The position numbers and the translations under genes are program-made. This document shows positions 26,232 to 35,132 of a stretch of DNA of 64,000 bases, in pieces. Origin of the DNA: Vibrio sp. RE86 (GTDB lineage Bacteria > Pseudomonadota > Gammaproteobacteria > Enterobacterales > Vibrionaceae); the NCBI RefSeq assembly GCF_013114545.1, contig NZ_VTXI01000001.1, forward strand, positions 248,001-312,000, given 5' to 3'. Under the pieces are notes generated by a model. The model had not been told where the DNA came from and did no database searches. It saw nothing but the letters and a program-made list of their open reading frames with translations. Every line of letters begins with the position of its first letter. Positions within the stretch are counted from its first letter, which is position 1.

Positions 26232-27620
26232 ATGGAAAACCCACTCCTTGATAAACCAGTGAAAATATCACTGCTGACGATGGCAGCCCCAGCAGCGTTT
26301 GGAATGCTGATGACTTTCTTATTTCAGCTTGTCGATAGCTATTTTATTGGCCAGTTAGGAACGCAAGAATTGGCCGCAATCAGTTATACCTATCCAGTTT
26401 ACATCTTCATTGTCAGCTTATTCATGGGGATATCTGCAGGGGTATCAGCAACGGTTGGGCGTGCGCTCGGTGAAAAGAATGCAATTAAGGCTCAATCATT
26501 GGTCACAATCTCGGTGTTGTCTTTCAGTGTGTTGTCGGCAGTGCTTGGTGTCATAGGTGTTTTCACCATGGAAAATACCTTTTCTTTACTGGGGGCGACC
26601 AGCGATTCTATCGATTTAATTGAGCAATATATGCAGCCAATTTACCTAGGAATGATGATCTTAGTCGGTGGTTTAATTGCAAACTCAGCCTTAATGGCAA
26701 AAGGGATTATGATCAAAACGATGGTGGTTATGGCGTTAGGCGGCATCGTCAACGTGGTCTTCGACTATTTGCTGATTTTCGGGAATGCGGGTTTTCCTAA
26801 TTATGGACTGGCGGGGGCTGCGTATGCGACCGTTATATCTTGGGCCGTGATTCTGTTTTGTATGCTGTTATTACTGTTACAAAACAAACTGTTCTCACTC
26901 ACTTCGATATACCAAATTAGACTTCAATTGAAAGAGATATTGTTAATTTCTAGCCCGGCAGTCGTCGCACAAATTTTAAACCCAATCGCGATTGCCGTGA
27001 TTACTGCTGTTGTATCGCAATATGGTCAAAGTGCCATGGCAGCGTTTGGTATTGTGACGAGAATTGAGTCGTTGGTGTTGACTGGAATACTTGCTTTAAG
27101 TGTTATTGTCACGCCGTTAACCGCCCAAAACTATGGTGCTAAAGCGTATCGTCGACTGGATAATATCGTTGCTCTCTCAGGGCGTATGACGGTGTATTGG
27201 GGGATTACATTTGGTCTGCTAACCATTGTGTTTGCTGAATCGGTTATTGGTATTTTCAGCATCGATAATGAGGTGGTTGAGTTTGGGCGTTGGTATTTCT
27301 ATATTGTTGGCGCTACGTTTCCAGCGTTTGGTCTCGTGTTAATGGCGACGTCGTTCTTCAATGGTGTACAGCAAGCAAAAATGTCACTGCGAGTCACCTT
27401 AGTGAAGTCATTGTTGCTTACTATCCCGTTAGCATTTATTGGTGGATTGTTCACGATTGAGCTGCTTTGGGCTGGAGTAGCGGTAGCCAATATATTGGGG
27501 TGCCTTTACGCGAAAAAGTTGCTTGATGGTTGGTTGACGAAAAACAAATCACCACTGGTGAACCGCAATCCGCTAGAGGACTATGTTCGAGATGTTAAAG
27601 GCGCTTTTTCACGTAACTGA
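26232..27620 (+). CDS. MATE-family multidrug exporter
   Basis: 462 residues from ATG 26232 (an in-frame TTG at 26190 has no ribosome site and adds a non-family leader). Twelve helices in two similar halves, starting with the MATE signature ISLLTMAAPAAFGMLMTFLFQLVDSYFIGQLG. Later GAFGIVTRIESLVLTGILAL-type segments are typical of the DinF/MepA branch. Na+ or H+ driven efflux of cationic drugs is the family role. Confidence 0.93.
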   Translation: MENPLLDKPVKISLLTMAAPAAFGMLMTFLFQLVDSYFIGQLGTQELAAISYTYPVYIFIVSLFMGISAGVSATVGRALGEKNAIKAQSLVTISVLSFSVLSAVLGVIGVFTMENTFSLLGATSDSIDLIEQYMQPIYLGMMILVGGLIANSALMAKGIMIKTMVVMALGGIVNVVFDYLLIFGNAGFPNYGLAGAAYATVISWAVILFCMLLLLLQNKLFSLTSIYQIRLQLKEILLISSPAVVAQILNPIAIAVITAVVSQYGQSAMAAFGIVTRIESLVLTGILALSVIVTPLTAQNYGAKAYRRLDNIVALSGRMTVYWGITFGLLTIVFAESVIGIFSIDNEVVEFGRWYFYIVGATFPAFGLVLMATSFFNGVQQAKMSLRVTLVKSLLLTIPLAFIGGLFTIELLWAGVAVANILGCLYAKKLLDGWLTKNKSPLVNRNPLEDYVRDVKGAFSRN

Positions 27621-27768
27621 TAGTGCTTTGCAGAGCTTATAAGTGAGTGAATAAAACTAAGATTAGCGAGTTGAGATTGCTGATGAATAAATATCGCTAT
27701 TAAGCAGGAATGAATTGCGGTCTAATGGTGAGATATAACAAGTCCCTATATAAAGGAAAAATAGTTTG

Positions 27769-28227
27769 ATGAAAATTTGGGTCGATGCGGATGCATGTCC
27801 AGTCGTTGTGCGAGACATCTTGTTTCGTGCTTCAGAGCGTACAGGCGTAGAAGTTACCTTAGTAGCGAATCAATTCATTCGCACACCAGCATCACCAAAA
27901 GTGACCATGCTGCAAGTTCAAGCGGGTTTCGATGTGGCAGACAACGAAATCGTAAAACGTTGTGAAACGGGTGATTTAGTGATCACCAGTGATATTCCAC
28001 TGGCCGATGAAATCATTACCAAAGGTGGTCATGCTCTTAGTTCGCGTGGTGAAATGTTCACTAAAGAGAACATCAAATCTCGTCTCAATATTCGTGACTT
28101 TATGGAAACCATGCGTAGCAGCGGCATCCAAACGGGTGGGCCCGCACCCCTTAGCCAAGCCGATCGTCAACAGTTCGCCAATCATTTAGATAAGTGGTTG
28201 GTTCAATGGCAAAGAGCTCAAAAATAG
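27769..28227 (+). CDS. yaiI: UPF0178 / DUF188 family protein
   Basis: 152 residues from ATG 27769, AAAGGA upstream. [22 protein letters not shown] is the family N-terminus, a NYN/PIN-like nuclease fold with acidic residues; [19 protein letters not shown] and [14 protein letters not shown] follow. Biochemical role unknown. Followed after 9 bases by a LysR gene and may share its transcript. Confidence 0.93.
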   Translation: MKIWVDADACPVVVRDILFRASERTGVEVTLVANQFIRTPASPKVTMLQVQAGFDVADNEIVKRCETGDLVITSDIPLADEIITKGGHALSSRGEMFTKENIKSRLNIRDFMETMRSSGIQTGGPAPLSQADRQQFANHLDKWLVQWQRAQK

Positions 28228-28236
28228 AGGCACACT

Positions 28237-29193
28237 ATGGCGTTGGTGAATCAGTTATCTCTCTTTATTGATGTGGTGCAGCAAGGGTCGTTTACCAAAG
28301 CGGCGGCGCTGCATGATATGGACAACTCATCCCTGTCTAAGCAAATCAAAAAGCTAGAGTCAGAGTTAGGCGTGCAGCTGCTTAACCGTTCCACTCGCTC
28401 GTTCTCGCTCACCCCTGCAGGAGAAGAGATCTTAGAGCAAGCACATAACTTGGTTGGCACGTTAAGTCATGTTCAGTCAATTGCGGACTCTTACCATGCA
28501 CAGCCTAAAGGTCGTATTCGAATCACGGCGCCATATCATGTTGGGCAAAATCACCTTCAGCCAGTCATCACTCAGTTTATTCAGCGTTTTCCAGATGTTG
28601 AAATAGAGCTACTGATGGATGACAAACGCTCCGACATTATTTCAGATCACTTTGATGTGGCGTTTCGATTAGGGCGATTGGATGATTCGAGCCTAATTGC
28701 GAAAAAGATCGCTGACATTCGCCCAGTCATTTTGGCATCTGGGCGTTTTCTTGAGCGCTACGGTGAGCCGACCACACCTGAGGAGTTGGTAAAACTACCT
28801 TCTGTTGTTTATAGCAACCGCTCGTTAACGGTAGACACCATGCGCTTAGGTGAAACGCCAGAATCCGACAAAACCATTGCCTATAAGATGAAAGGCAACT
28901 GCAAGGTTAACGATGTGCAAACCTTACTTGCGTCGGCAAAAGACGGGCTAGGTTACGTGACAATCGCTTCCTCTAACCTTAACCGACCGATTTCAGAGTT
29001 AGGTTTAAAGCCATTATTGACGGATCACTTGTTGTGCAATCAAGGCCTAGCCCTCTACGCTTTGTATCCACATCGAAAGCAGACTGCTTTAGTGCGAGAG
29101 TTTATTACTGCCGTTCAGGAATACATTGGAACACCGCCAATCTGGGAACAGAATATTCCAGATTTTGCTAATTGCTATAAAGTGAAGAAATAA
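28237..29193 (+). CDS. LysR-family regulator
   Basis: 318 residues with the HTH GSFTKAAALHDMDNSSLSKQIKKLESELG and an effector domain from ~90 (IRITAPYHVGQNHLQPVI). It lies directly after yaiI, and a terminator follows at 29277. No clear target divergent gene. Effector unknown. Confidence 0.92.
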   Translation: MALVNQLSLFIDVVQQGSFTKAAALHDMDNSSLSKQIKKLESELGVQLLNRSTRSFSLTPAGEEILEQAHNLVGTLSHVQSIADSYHAQPKGRIRITAPYHVGQNHLQPVITQFIQRFPDVEIELLMDDKRSDIISDHFDVAFRLGRLDDSSLIAKKIADIRPVILASGRFLERYGEPTTPEELVKLPSVVYSNRSLTVDTMRLGETPESDKTIAYKMKGNCKVNDVQTLLASAKDGLGYVTIASSNLNRPISELGLKPLLTDHLLCNQGLALYALYPHRKQTALVREFITAVQEYIGTPPIWEQNIPDFANCYKVKK

Positions 29194-29704
29194 AAAGCAC
29201 CGTCTAAGTAAGGGCGTTTTTATATTCGAATCTTTTTGTTAAGCCTTTAATGCGAATGTAGAATGATTGTTTAAATAGCCAAATTTAAGTTGGCTTTTTT
29301 GTGTCTGTAATATTTCTAATAAAAATATATTCACTAAATACGAGAATCAAAGCACTCGTGTTGCTAGGGAAAGGCTCGTTTACTCAGTATGTTGTGAAGT
29401 CGCCATCACATTTGAACATTTCACAGCAAACAGACACGGTTTCCTAAATGCTATCTATTCATTATTGAGGGATTAATACTCCTCGATTCATTTTTTGTGA
29501 GAGTACTGCCTTTGTTAACTTGGATAATTAATGTTGTCCTGACTAATTATCCAAAGAGTGCAAAGTTTCTAGTGAAATTGAATTTTGAATTGCATCACAC
29601 TCGCGGAAATACCCATGAATTACCATCAGTTCTCTTAGAAAGATAAGCCCTAAATAATAACTATCAAAATACCCTACACATCTATTATAAGGATACCTAT
29701 CATC
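29194..29704. other. 511-base non-coding stretch
   Basis: Holds the terminator at 29277-29300, then AT-rich DNA that must contain the promoter of the triple RidA gene. No other gene or repeat recognised. Confidence 0.45.
29277..29300 (+). terminator. Terminator downstream of the LysR gene
   Basis: Stem AGCCAA/TTGGCT, 7-nt loop, then six T. Confidence 0.7.
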
Positions 29705-30970
29705 ATGAGCGGTAAGATCATCAAGCTATCTCGAAATACAGACCAAGCGCCAATCAATGCACTGTCTACGCAAAGCGTTGCGTTCTCTCACTACAACAAT
29801 ATTTCGGCGCAACTGCCGCTCGATCCTGCAAGTGGTGAGTTGGTAATAGGTGACATTAAAGCGCAAGCTAAGCAATGTTTTGACAACATCAAGTCTATCG
29901 TAGAAAGCATTGAACACGTGATGGATGATGTGGTTAAAGTGAATGTATTCCTTAAGAACATTGAGGATGCAGACGCGGTGAACGAAGTAATGGCGACGTT
30001 CTTTACTGACTACTTCCCAACGAAAACAGTGTCCGCTGTGGCTGAGCTGCCAAACAGTGATGCTCTGATTCAAGTTGATGCTTTAATCTCTAATGGTGAA
30101 GGTACCGAGCCTCAAGAACCATGCGCTTTGATTAAGCAGGCGAGAAACTGCGATAGCGTGACCCAAAGCGCGACATCGATGCACTCAGTGGCTTTTTCAC
30201 ACTACAACAACCTATCGGCGCAGTTGCCAGTTGACCCGAATACAGGCGCTTTGGTTGAGGGGGGAGTGAAGGCTCAAACCGCTCAATGTCTACGCAACTT
30301 AAAGACTGTCCTAGAAAGTATTGATGTACCGTTTGATGACATCGTCAAAGTGGGTATTCAGGTGAGAGATCTTGCTGACATTGCATTAGTGAATGAAGTG
30401 TACATGACCTTCTTCCCTGACTCAGCAATCGCTCGCAGTGTCGCATATGTTCCAGCGCGCACGATTGTTCAAGCTGCTGGTCTACCAATGAATGCACTGG
30501 TACAAATTGATGCGGTAATTTCTCATGGCGATGGCACACCGCCGCAAGAAGTGGAAGACAGACACGGCATTGTGATCCGCGCGAACAACACTGATTCAGC
30601 ACCGATCAGCGTACTATCAACGCAAACTGTCGCGTTCTCTCATTACAACCATATCTCAGCGCAGCTTCCAATCGATGCTCAAACGGGTCAGCTCGTTGAA
30701 GGGAATACGGGCGAGCAGGCGAAGCAGTGTCTTACTCACATTAAATCGATTGTTGAGAGCATTGGTCATGAAATGGATGACTTGGTGAAGATCAACATTC
30801 AACTTACTAATATGGCTGACCTGAAAATGGTTGATGAGGTGTACGTGACTTTCTTCAATGGTCAGCTTCCTGCGAGAACCGTTATTGGTGTTGAGAAGAT
30901 AGCTTCTGACGCACTGATCCAAATTGATGCCGTCGTTTCCAATGCAGAGGGAACACCCCCAACGAAGTAA
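29705..30970 (+). CDS. Triple-domain RidA (YjgF/YER057c/UK114) protein
   Basis: 421 residues made of three RidA domains (~1-135, ~140-280, ~285-421), each with QSVAFSHYNN(I/L)SAQLP near its start and AL(I/V)Q(V/I)DA(V/L)(I/V)S near its end. RidA enzymes deaminate reactive 2-aminoacrylate and other imines, acting as trimers; here a whole trimer could be one chain. Domains 2 and 3 keep the catalytic-site Arg (PART), domain 1 has PTKT instead. The usual Glu of the IEIEA motif is Asp in all three. Domain 2 has a ~11-residue insert before PART. Single gene with a strong terminator. Confidence 0.92.
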   Translation: MSGKIIKLSRNTDQAPINALSTQSVAFSHYNNISAQLPLDPASGELVIGDIKAQAKQCFDNIKSIVESIEHVMDDVVKVNVFLKNIEDADAVNEVMATFFTDYFPTKTVSAVAELPNSDALIQVDALISNGEGTEPQEPCALIKQARNCDSVTQSATSMHSVAFSHYNNLSAQLPVDPNTGALVEGGVKAQTAQCLRNLKTVLESIDVPFDDIVKVGIQVRDLADIALVNEVYMTFFPDSAIARSVAYVPARTIVQAAGLPMNALVQIDAVISHGDGTPPQEVEDRHGIVIRANNTDSAPISVLSTQTVAFSHYNHISAQLPIDAQTGQLVEGNTGEQAKQCLTHIKSIVESIGHEMDDLVKINIQLTNMADLKMVDEVYVTFFNGQLPARTVIGVEKIASDALIQIDAVVSNAEGTPPTK

Positions 30971-30985
30971 TCATCTGAAGAGATA

Positions 30986-31016
30986 AAAAAACGTCCTCGA
31001 TAGTGAGGACGTTTTT
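30986..31016. terminator. Terminator between convergent genes
   Basis: Perfect 9-bp stem AACGTCCTC/GAGGACGTT, 6-nt loop, A-run on one side and T-run on the other; serves both directions. Confidence 0.9.
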
Positions 31017-31038
31017 ATGTTCAAAGTCTGTTAGCGAG

Positions 31039-31824
31039 TTAGATTAATGCATCCATCGCTTCGATCACTTGGTTAACCTTAGCCTGGTTTAGCGCATCTG
31101 GATGTGGGTCAGCAAACATTTCCATATCATTGTCAAAGTAAAGACCTGCGGCTTGATTGAATTCGTCTGATAGGCTTGCTCGCACTAAAATGTCTGCACC
31201 TAAACTTAAGTCGTTCCCTGCCACACCATAAGCCTCTTTTACCATTTTGCTGCCTAAGAACGACTTAGGATTCACCGAGACAATGACTTGACCTCGTGCT
31301 TTATTCTCAAGTCCTAAGTGTCTTGACCACATAGTAAGCGCTAACTTGCTTTGTGCGTAAGCTTCACCATCGCCTAATGCTTTTTTCCCGTTTAACGCAT
31401 CAAGATTAACACTCGCTTGCGCTGCGGAAGAGAGGTTCACAACTCGGCCAGAAGCGGGGATCATCGGTAGCAATGCTTTGGTCAATTTGTAAGGTGCTAG
31501 GGTGTTCACGACAAAACGAACATCGTAGCCATCTTTTGTAGTCGATTGATTAGTTGCGAATACACCTGCGTTGTTAATCAGCACATCAATGCTTGAAAAG
31601 TCGCGCTTTAACGCCTCAACCAAAGTATCGACCTCGGCTAGGTCAGATAAGTCAGCAACGTAGCTAGACACTTTACCTAGTACAGAAAGCTTCTCTTCGA
31701 CGTCTTTAAGTTTTGCTGGATTGCGACCGTGGACTAATACGTGGTGACCTTGCTCAACCAGCACTTTTGCTGTTTCAAAACCGATACCATCTGTAGCGCC
31801 TGTGATCAAAATAACTTTTTGCAT
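31039..31824 (-). CDS. Short-chain dehydrogenase/reductase
   Basis: 261 residues from ATG 31824 (GAGG eight bases upstream; a longer frame to 31866 has no ribosome site). Rossmann motif TGATDGIGFETAK, NNAG at ~84, catalytic Ser in VVNLSSAAQ and YAQSK as the YxxxK pair. NADP(H) use is likely from the HGRNPAK loop. Substrate unknown. Lone gene, divergent from the radical SAM gene. Confidence 0.9.
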   Translation of the reverse strand: MQKVILITGATDGIGFETAKVLVEQGHHVLVHGRNPAKLKDVEEKLSVLGKVSSYVADLSDLAEVDTLVEALKRDFSSIDVLINNAGVFATNQSTTKDGYDVRFVVNTLAPYKLTKALLPMIPASGRVVNLSSAAQASVNLDALNGKKALGDGEAYAQSKLALTMWSRHLGLENKARGQVIVSVNPKSFLGSKMVKEAYGVAGNDLSLGADILVRASLSDEFNQAAGLYFDNDMEMFADPHPDALNQAKVNQVIEAMDALI

Positions 31825-32141
31825 TGTGTTGTCCTCTTCGTTGCTGATGGCTCTAGTATGGCGCAATGCACCTTGTTTAGCATTAACTTAAAACACCAAT
31901 CATTATGGAACAATAAATCCATAATATGACGACTAGTTACCTCTATTAAGGCGAGATGTTGAAATAGTCCACCATAACGATGATTGACGATTATATAGAT
32001 TACGTTGATACAGATTATTTCAATCACTCAATTATCAAAAAAATATTAAGCGATACACTGCCGGAATCAGATTGAGCGCGGCTCATAACCCGAACACATC
32101 GCGAGAGCCTATTCGGGATTCATATAAACGAGGTCAACACT

Positions 32142-33014
32142 ATGAACTACGAGGGTAAAGTTTATCGTCCATGGATTGAGGCGAACAGTATTCTAATTCA
32201 AGTCACTTTGGGTTGTAGTATCAATACCTGTACTTTTTGCAGCATGTTTGATGACAAACGTTTCAAGGTTCGTCCAATTGAAGATGTATTCAAGGATATC
32301 GATCAAGCGCGTCGTTACTACCCTTACGTTGAGTCGATCTTTTTGATTGATGGTAACGTTATGGCGGCAAGAACAGACTATCTGCTTAAAGTGTTTGATA
32401 AGCTTCGTAGCACTTTTCCTGAGAGCAAGAAGATCTCTTTATATAGTGGCTTAAATGATTTTCGTCGCAAGACCACCACTGAACTTAAAGAGCTGGTGGA
32501 TGCAGGATTATCTATGGCTTACTGCGGTCTTGAATCGGGTGACCCAGTGGTGCTTGAGAAGATCAAAAAGCGCATGACGGCAGAACAAGCGCTCGAAGGT
32601 ATGGCAATGGCCAAAGAAGCGGGGATAGAGATTTTACTCTCGTTTATCTTCGGTCTAGGTGGGCGCGATCGTTCAAAAGAACATATTGAAGCCACGACGG
32701 CCTTGCTGAATAAGCTCAATCCAGAGCAAATTGCGCCAATGGCATTAGCGGTACAGCCGGGAACAGAGTTGGAAAAAGAAGTACAACGAGGCGAATTTAT
32801 TATGCCAACTGAGCTGCAAGTGCTCCAAGAAGAGAAGCACTTGCTTGAAAACCTCAATATCGACACTTTTTATTGGGGTGATCACGGCAATAATTTGATT
32901 CAACACAAAGGCTTTTTGCTCGACTCAAGACAGTTCTTTTTGAACAACGTTAATCAAGCGATCCAGCAAAACCCAATGGCCGCTGACAACGTTATTCAAA
33001 CTTTCTCTTGGTAA
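32142..33014 (+). CDS. Radical SAM protein
   Basis: 290 residues. The cluster motif is GCSINTCTFC with C25, C30, C33: a CX4CX2C spacing seen in one COG1032-like group, instead of the usual CX3CX2C. FLIDGNVMAARTDYLL, GLNDFRRKT and CGLESGDPVVLEKIKK continue the SAM barrel; GLGGRDRSKEHIEATTALL follows. It should bind a 4Fe-4S cluster and S-adenosylmethionine. Reaction unknown. Single gene ending at a GC-rich hairpin. Confidence 0.88.
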   Translation: MNYEGKVYRPWIEANSILIQVTLGCSINTCTFCSMFDDKRFKVRPIEDVFKDIDQARRYYPYVESIFLIDGNVMAARTDYLLKVFDKLRSTFPESKKISLYSGLNDFRRKTTTELKELVDAGLSMAYCGLESGDPVVLEKIKKRMTAEQALEGMAMAKEAGIEILLSFIFGLGGRDRSKEHIEATTALLNKLNPEQIAPMALAVQPGTELEKEVQRGEFIMPTELQVLQEEKHLLENLNIDTFYWGDHGNNLIQHKGFLLDSRQFFLNNVNQAIQQNPMAADNVIQTFSW

Positions 33015-33021
33015 ATTGATG

Positions 33022-33040
33022 CGCCCGGCGAGCCCGGGCG
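33022..33040. terminator. GC-rich hairpin between convergent genes
   Basis: Stem CGCCCGG/CCGGGCG, 5-nt loop. There is no long T-run, so it is a weak intrinsic terminator or an mRNA end. Confidence 0.6.
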
Positions 33041-33934
33041 TTACTGATCCCAATATGTCGGGCTTCCAAAATAATCGGCAAAGTAGTCGATGAACGCACG
33101 TACTTTGGGCGCAATGAGTCGAGAGCTTGGATAGACGGCCCAAATTGCTGTATCGGAATGGAGTGGAAACTCACTTAATACAGGAATAAGCTCACCACGC
33201 TGAATGTGTTTGTAAGCGCACCATGTTGAGCTAATCGTTAACCCTAAACCACTGACACAGGCGTCTCTGATTGCTTCACCATTGTCTACTTTCACGCGGC
33301 ATTTTGTCTTGATGTTAACGACACCGCTTGGGGTATCAAACGCCCAGTGATCAATCCCGGAAAGATTAATGATGTGATGCTCGGCGAGATCTTGTGGTGT
33401 TTTAGGTTCACCGTGCTTGGCTAAGTATTCGGGCGATGCACAAATGATACGGTTATCAGGTGCCAACTTACGAGCAACCAATCCAGAATCTTTTAACTCT
33501 GCGTTGCGGATTGCGACATCGAAGCCGCCTTCGACCATATCGACGATGGTATCCGATAAGCGGCAGTCTACATTGAGGTCGGGGTAGAGCTCTAAAAATC
33601 CTGTTAGAGCGGGAATAAGGTGCATTCGGCCAAACGACGCTGGGGCGGTGATACGTAATGTGCCAGATGGAGAAGAACTCCCCACGCCAACGGCTGATCT
33701 CGCAGCTTCAATACTGGCCAACACTTCTTCCGCATGGGGTAAAAATGCCAGCCCTTCTTCAGTTAATGAGACTTTACGAGTCGTGCGATGAATCAATCGA
33801 ACACCAAGAGCAGATTCAAGCTTATTGATATGAGAACTCGACACAGCAGGAGATAGACCAAGTTCTTGGCCTGCTTGGCTGATGTTGTGCGTAGCCGCAA
33901 TACGGACGAAAAGGCGAAGGTGCTCGATATTCAT
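33041..33934 (-). CDS. LysR-family regulator
   Basis: 297 residues from ATG 33934, where the usual LysR N-terminus begins (MNIEHLRLFVRIAATHNISQ); the frame is open 44 codons further but that part is not protein-like. HTH at ~17-37 and effector domain with LRITAPASFGRMHLIPAL. It belongs to the branch near aliphatic/aromatic stress regulators but the target is unknown. Confidence 0.92.
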   Translation of the reverse strand: MNIEHLRLFVRIAATHNISQAGQELGLSPAVSSSHINKLESALGVRLIHRTTRKVSLTEEGLAFLPHAEEVLASIEAARSAVGVGSSSPSGTLRITAPASFGRMHLIPALTGFLELYPDLNVDCRLSDTIVDMVEGGFDVAIRNAELKDSGLVARKLAPDNRIICASPEYLAKHGEPKTPQDLAEHHIINLSGIDHWAFDTPSGVVNIKTKCRVKVDNGEAIRDACVSGLGLTISSTWCAYKHIQRGELIPVLSEFPLHSDTAIWAVYPSSRLIAPKVRAFIDYFADYFGSPTYWDQ

Positions 33935-34113
33935 AAGGATTCTCAATAAATTGAAGAAAGTCATTCTTTCATTCGGATTATTATCAACGTAAATATCGTG
34001 TTCTACAATAAGACTTTCTAGCGAATCAAATGTGAGGAAGTGCGCGTGTGCACAAAAAAGCACCACTTTTCTTGCTATGGTTATAGTTCACTCACGAATA
34101 AAAAGGTATGGCT

Positions 34114-34350
34114 ATGCTCGGTGAAGACCACTCTCTGATTAAAGAATTTCCTGAACACAAAGAAGCGATCATCTCACTGGTTGAAACGGATGAAGCTTTT
34201 GCAAGTATGATGAAGACTTATAACGCATTGGACAAAGAGATCCGTACCTTAGAGCTGAGAGACTCACCGATCAGCGATGATGACATGCATCAGATGAAGC
34301 ATGATCGATCAGAGTTGAAAGACGTGCTGTACGCTCGACTTAAAGCATAG
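34114..34350 (+). CDS. YdcH-like (DUF465) small protein
   Basis: 78 residues from ATG 34114 (AAGG seven bases upstream; ATG 34108 also in frame). Mostly helical, matching DUF465 by the pattern LIKEFPEHKEAI...FASMMKTYNALDKEIRTLE...MKHDRSELKDVLYARL. Role unknown. A terminator follows. Confidence 0.85.
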   Translation: MLGEDHSLIKEFPEHKEAIISLVETDEAFASMMKTYNALDKEIRTLELRDSPISDDDMHQMKHDRSELKDVLYARLKA

Positions 34351-34372
34351 AACTCGCTTCTCGTTACACCCA

Positions 34373-34399
34373 AAGAGCCCCGTATCTCGGGGCTTTTTA
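34373..34399. terminator. Terminator between convergent genes
   Basis: Stem AGCCCCG/CGGGGCT flanked by A and T runs. Confidence 0.85.
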
Positions 34400-34405
34400 T
34401 TACGA

Positions 34406-34906
34406 CTAAAACCCGCCAGCCCATTGGTCAAATTCGTCAATATTATCAAGTTCGGCTTGGGTTCGTGGCGCAGGGTAATAGGGCAGGGCAAGTAACTTTT
34501 CTGATGGAAGTAGCTCCCACTCAGGGCTCATCTTCATACGTGTGATTTTTTCATCGTTGCCACAAACGAACATGTAGTAGCCATCGGCATGAGTATTGGC
34601 ATAGCTGGCGATTCGAACTTTGTCTCCATTGGGTAGGCGAACTTTACGGCCTAATGGGTAAAGCTGGTGGAGGGCAAAGCTAACGTGAGCATCATTCATA
34701 TAGCCTTGCTTGAAACGGTGCAGCCCGATAGCCGTTGATGTGGTTCTGTGTGTCCAACCTGCCAATAGCAAGCCACTGAGCGAATCTTTAAACACCTTCC
34801 CTTTGGGTTCGCCTTGGTTTGAGATGAACTGAACCTCTAATACATCCCCATGTTCTGACTTGATCTCCAGAAACTGCTCGCCAGTGCGGTCCGCCATTAA
34901 CTTCAT
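34406..34906 (-). CDS. Hypothetical protein
   Basis: 166 residues from ATG 34906, AAGGAG six bases upstream. No signal peptide or membrane segment. Beta-rich N-terminus (EIKSEHGDVLEVQFISNQGE), a central LAGWTHRTTSTAIGLHRFK, and a conserved-looking VRLPNGDKVRIASYANTHADGYYMF. I do not recognise a family. Single gene facing the YdcH-like gene. Confidence 0.7.
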   Translation of the reverse strand: MKLMADRTGEQFLEIKSEHGDVLEVQFISNQGEPKGKVFKDSLSGLLLAGWTHRTTSTAIGLHRFKQGYMNDAHVSFALHQLYPLGRKVRLPNGDKVRIASYANTHADGYYMFVCGNDEKITRMKMSPEWELLPSEKLLALPYYPAPRTQAELDNIDEFDQWAGGF

Positions 34907-35074
34907 AGATAACTCCTTACTTATGTGCGTATTCTATTCCATAAATTGCGCATTGCCTTGGCTTAAATCAAAAAGGGTCTTAGTTATCGAATCCTGCCGT
35001 CTTACAAAATGATACTCAGAAAATGAATGTTAATAAAATGTTTCAGTAGTGCATTTTGACCGTCTAGATTGAGA

Positions 35075-35096
35075 TGACACACAACCCAGTGTGTCA
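35075..35096. promoter_or_regulatory. Palindrome upstream of the collagenase gene
   Basis: TGACACAC - 6 bases - GTGTGTCA, perfect 8-bp arms, 37 bases before the collagenase start. Either a dimeric operator or a 5' UTR hairpin. Confidence 0.5.
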
Positions 35097-35132
35097 CGAG
35101 AATCCCGTGAAATAGACTAAAGAAGAGTTAAG

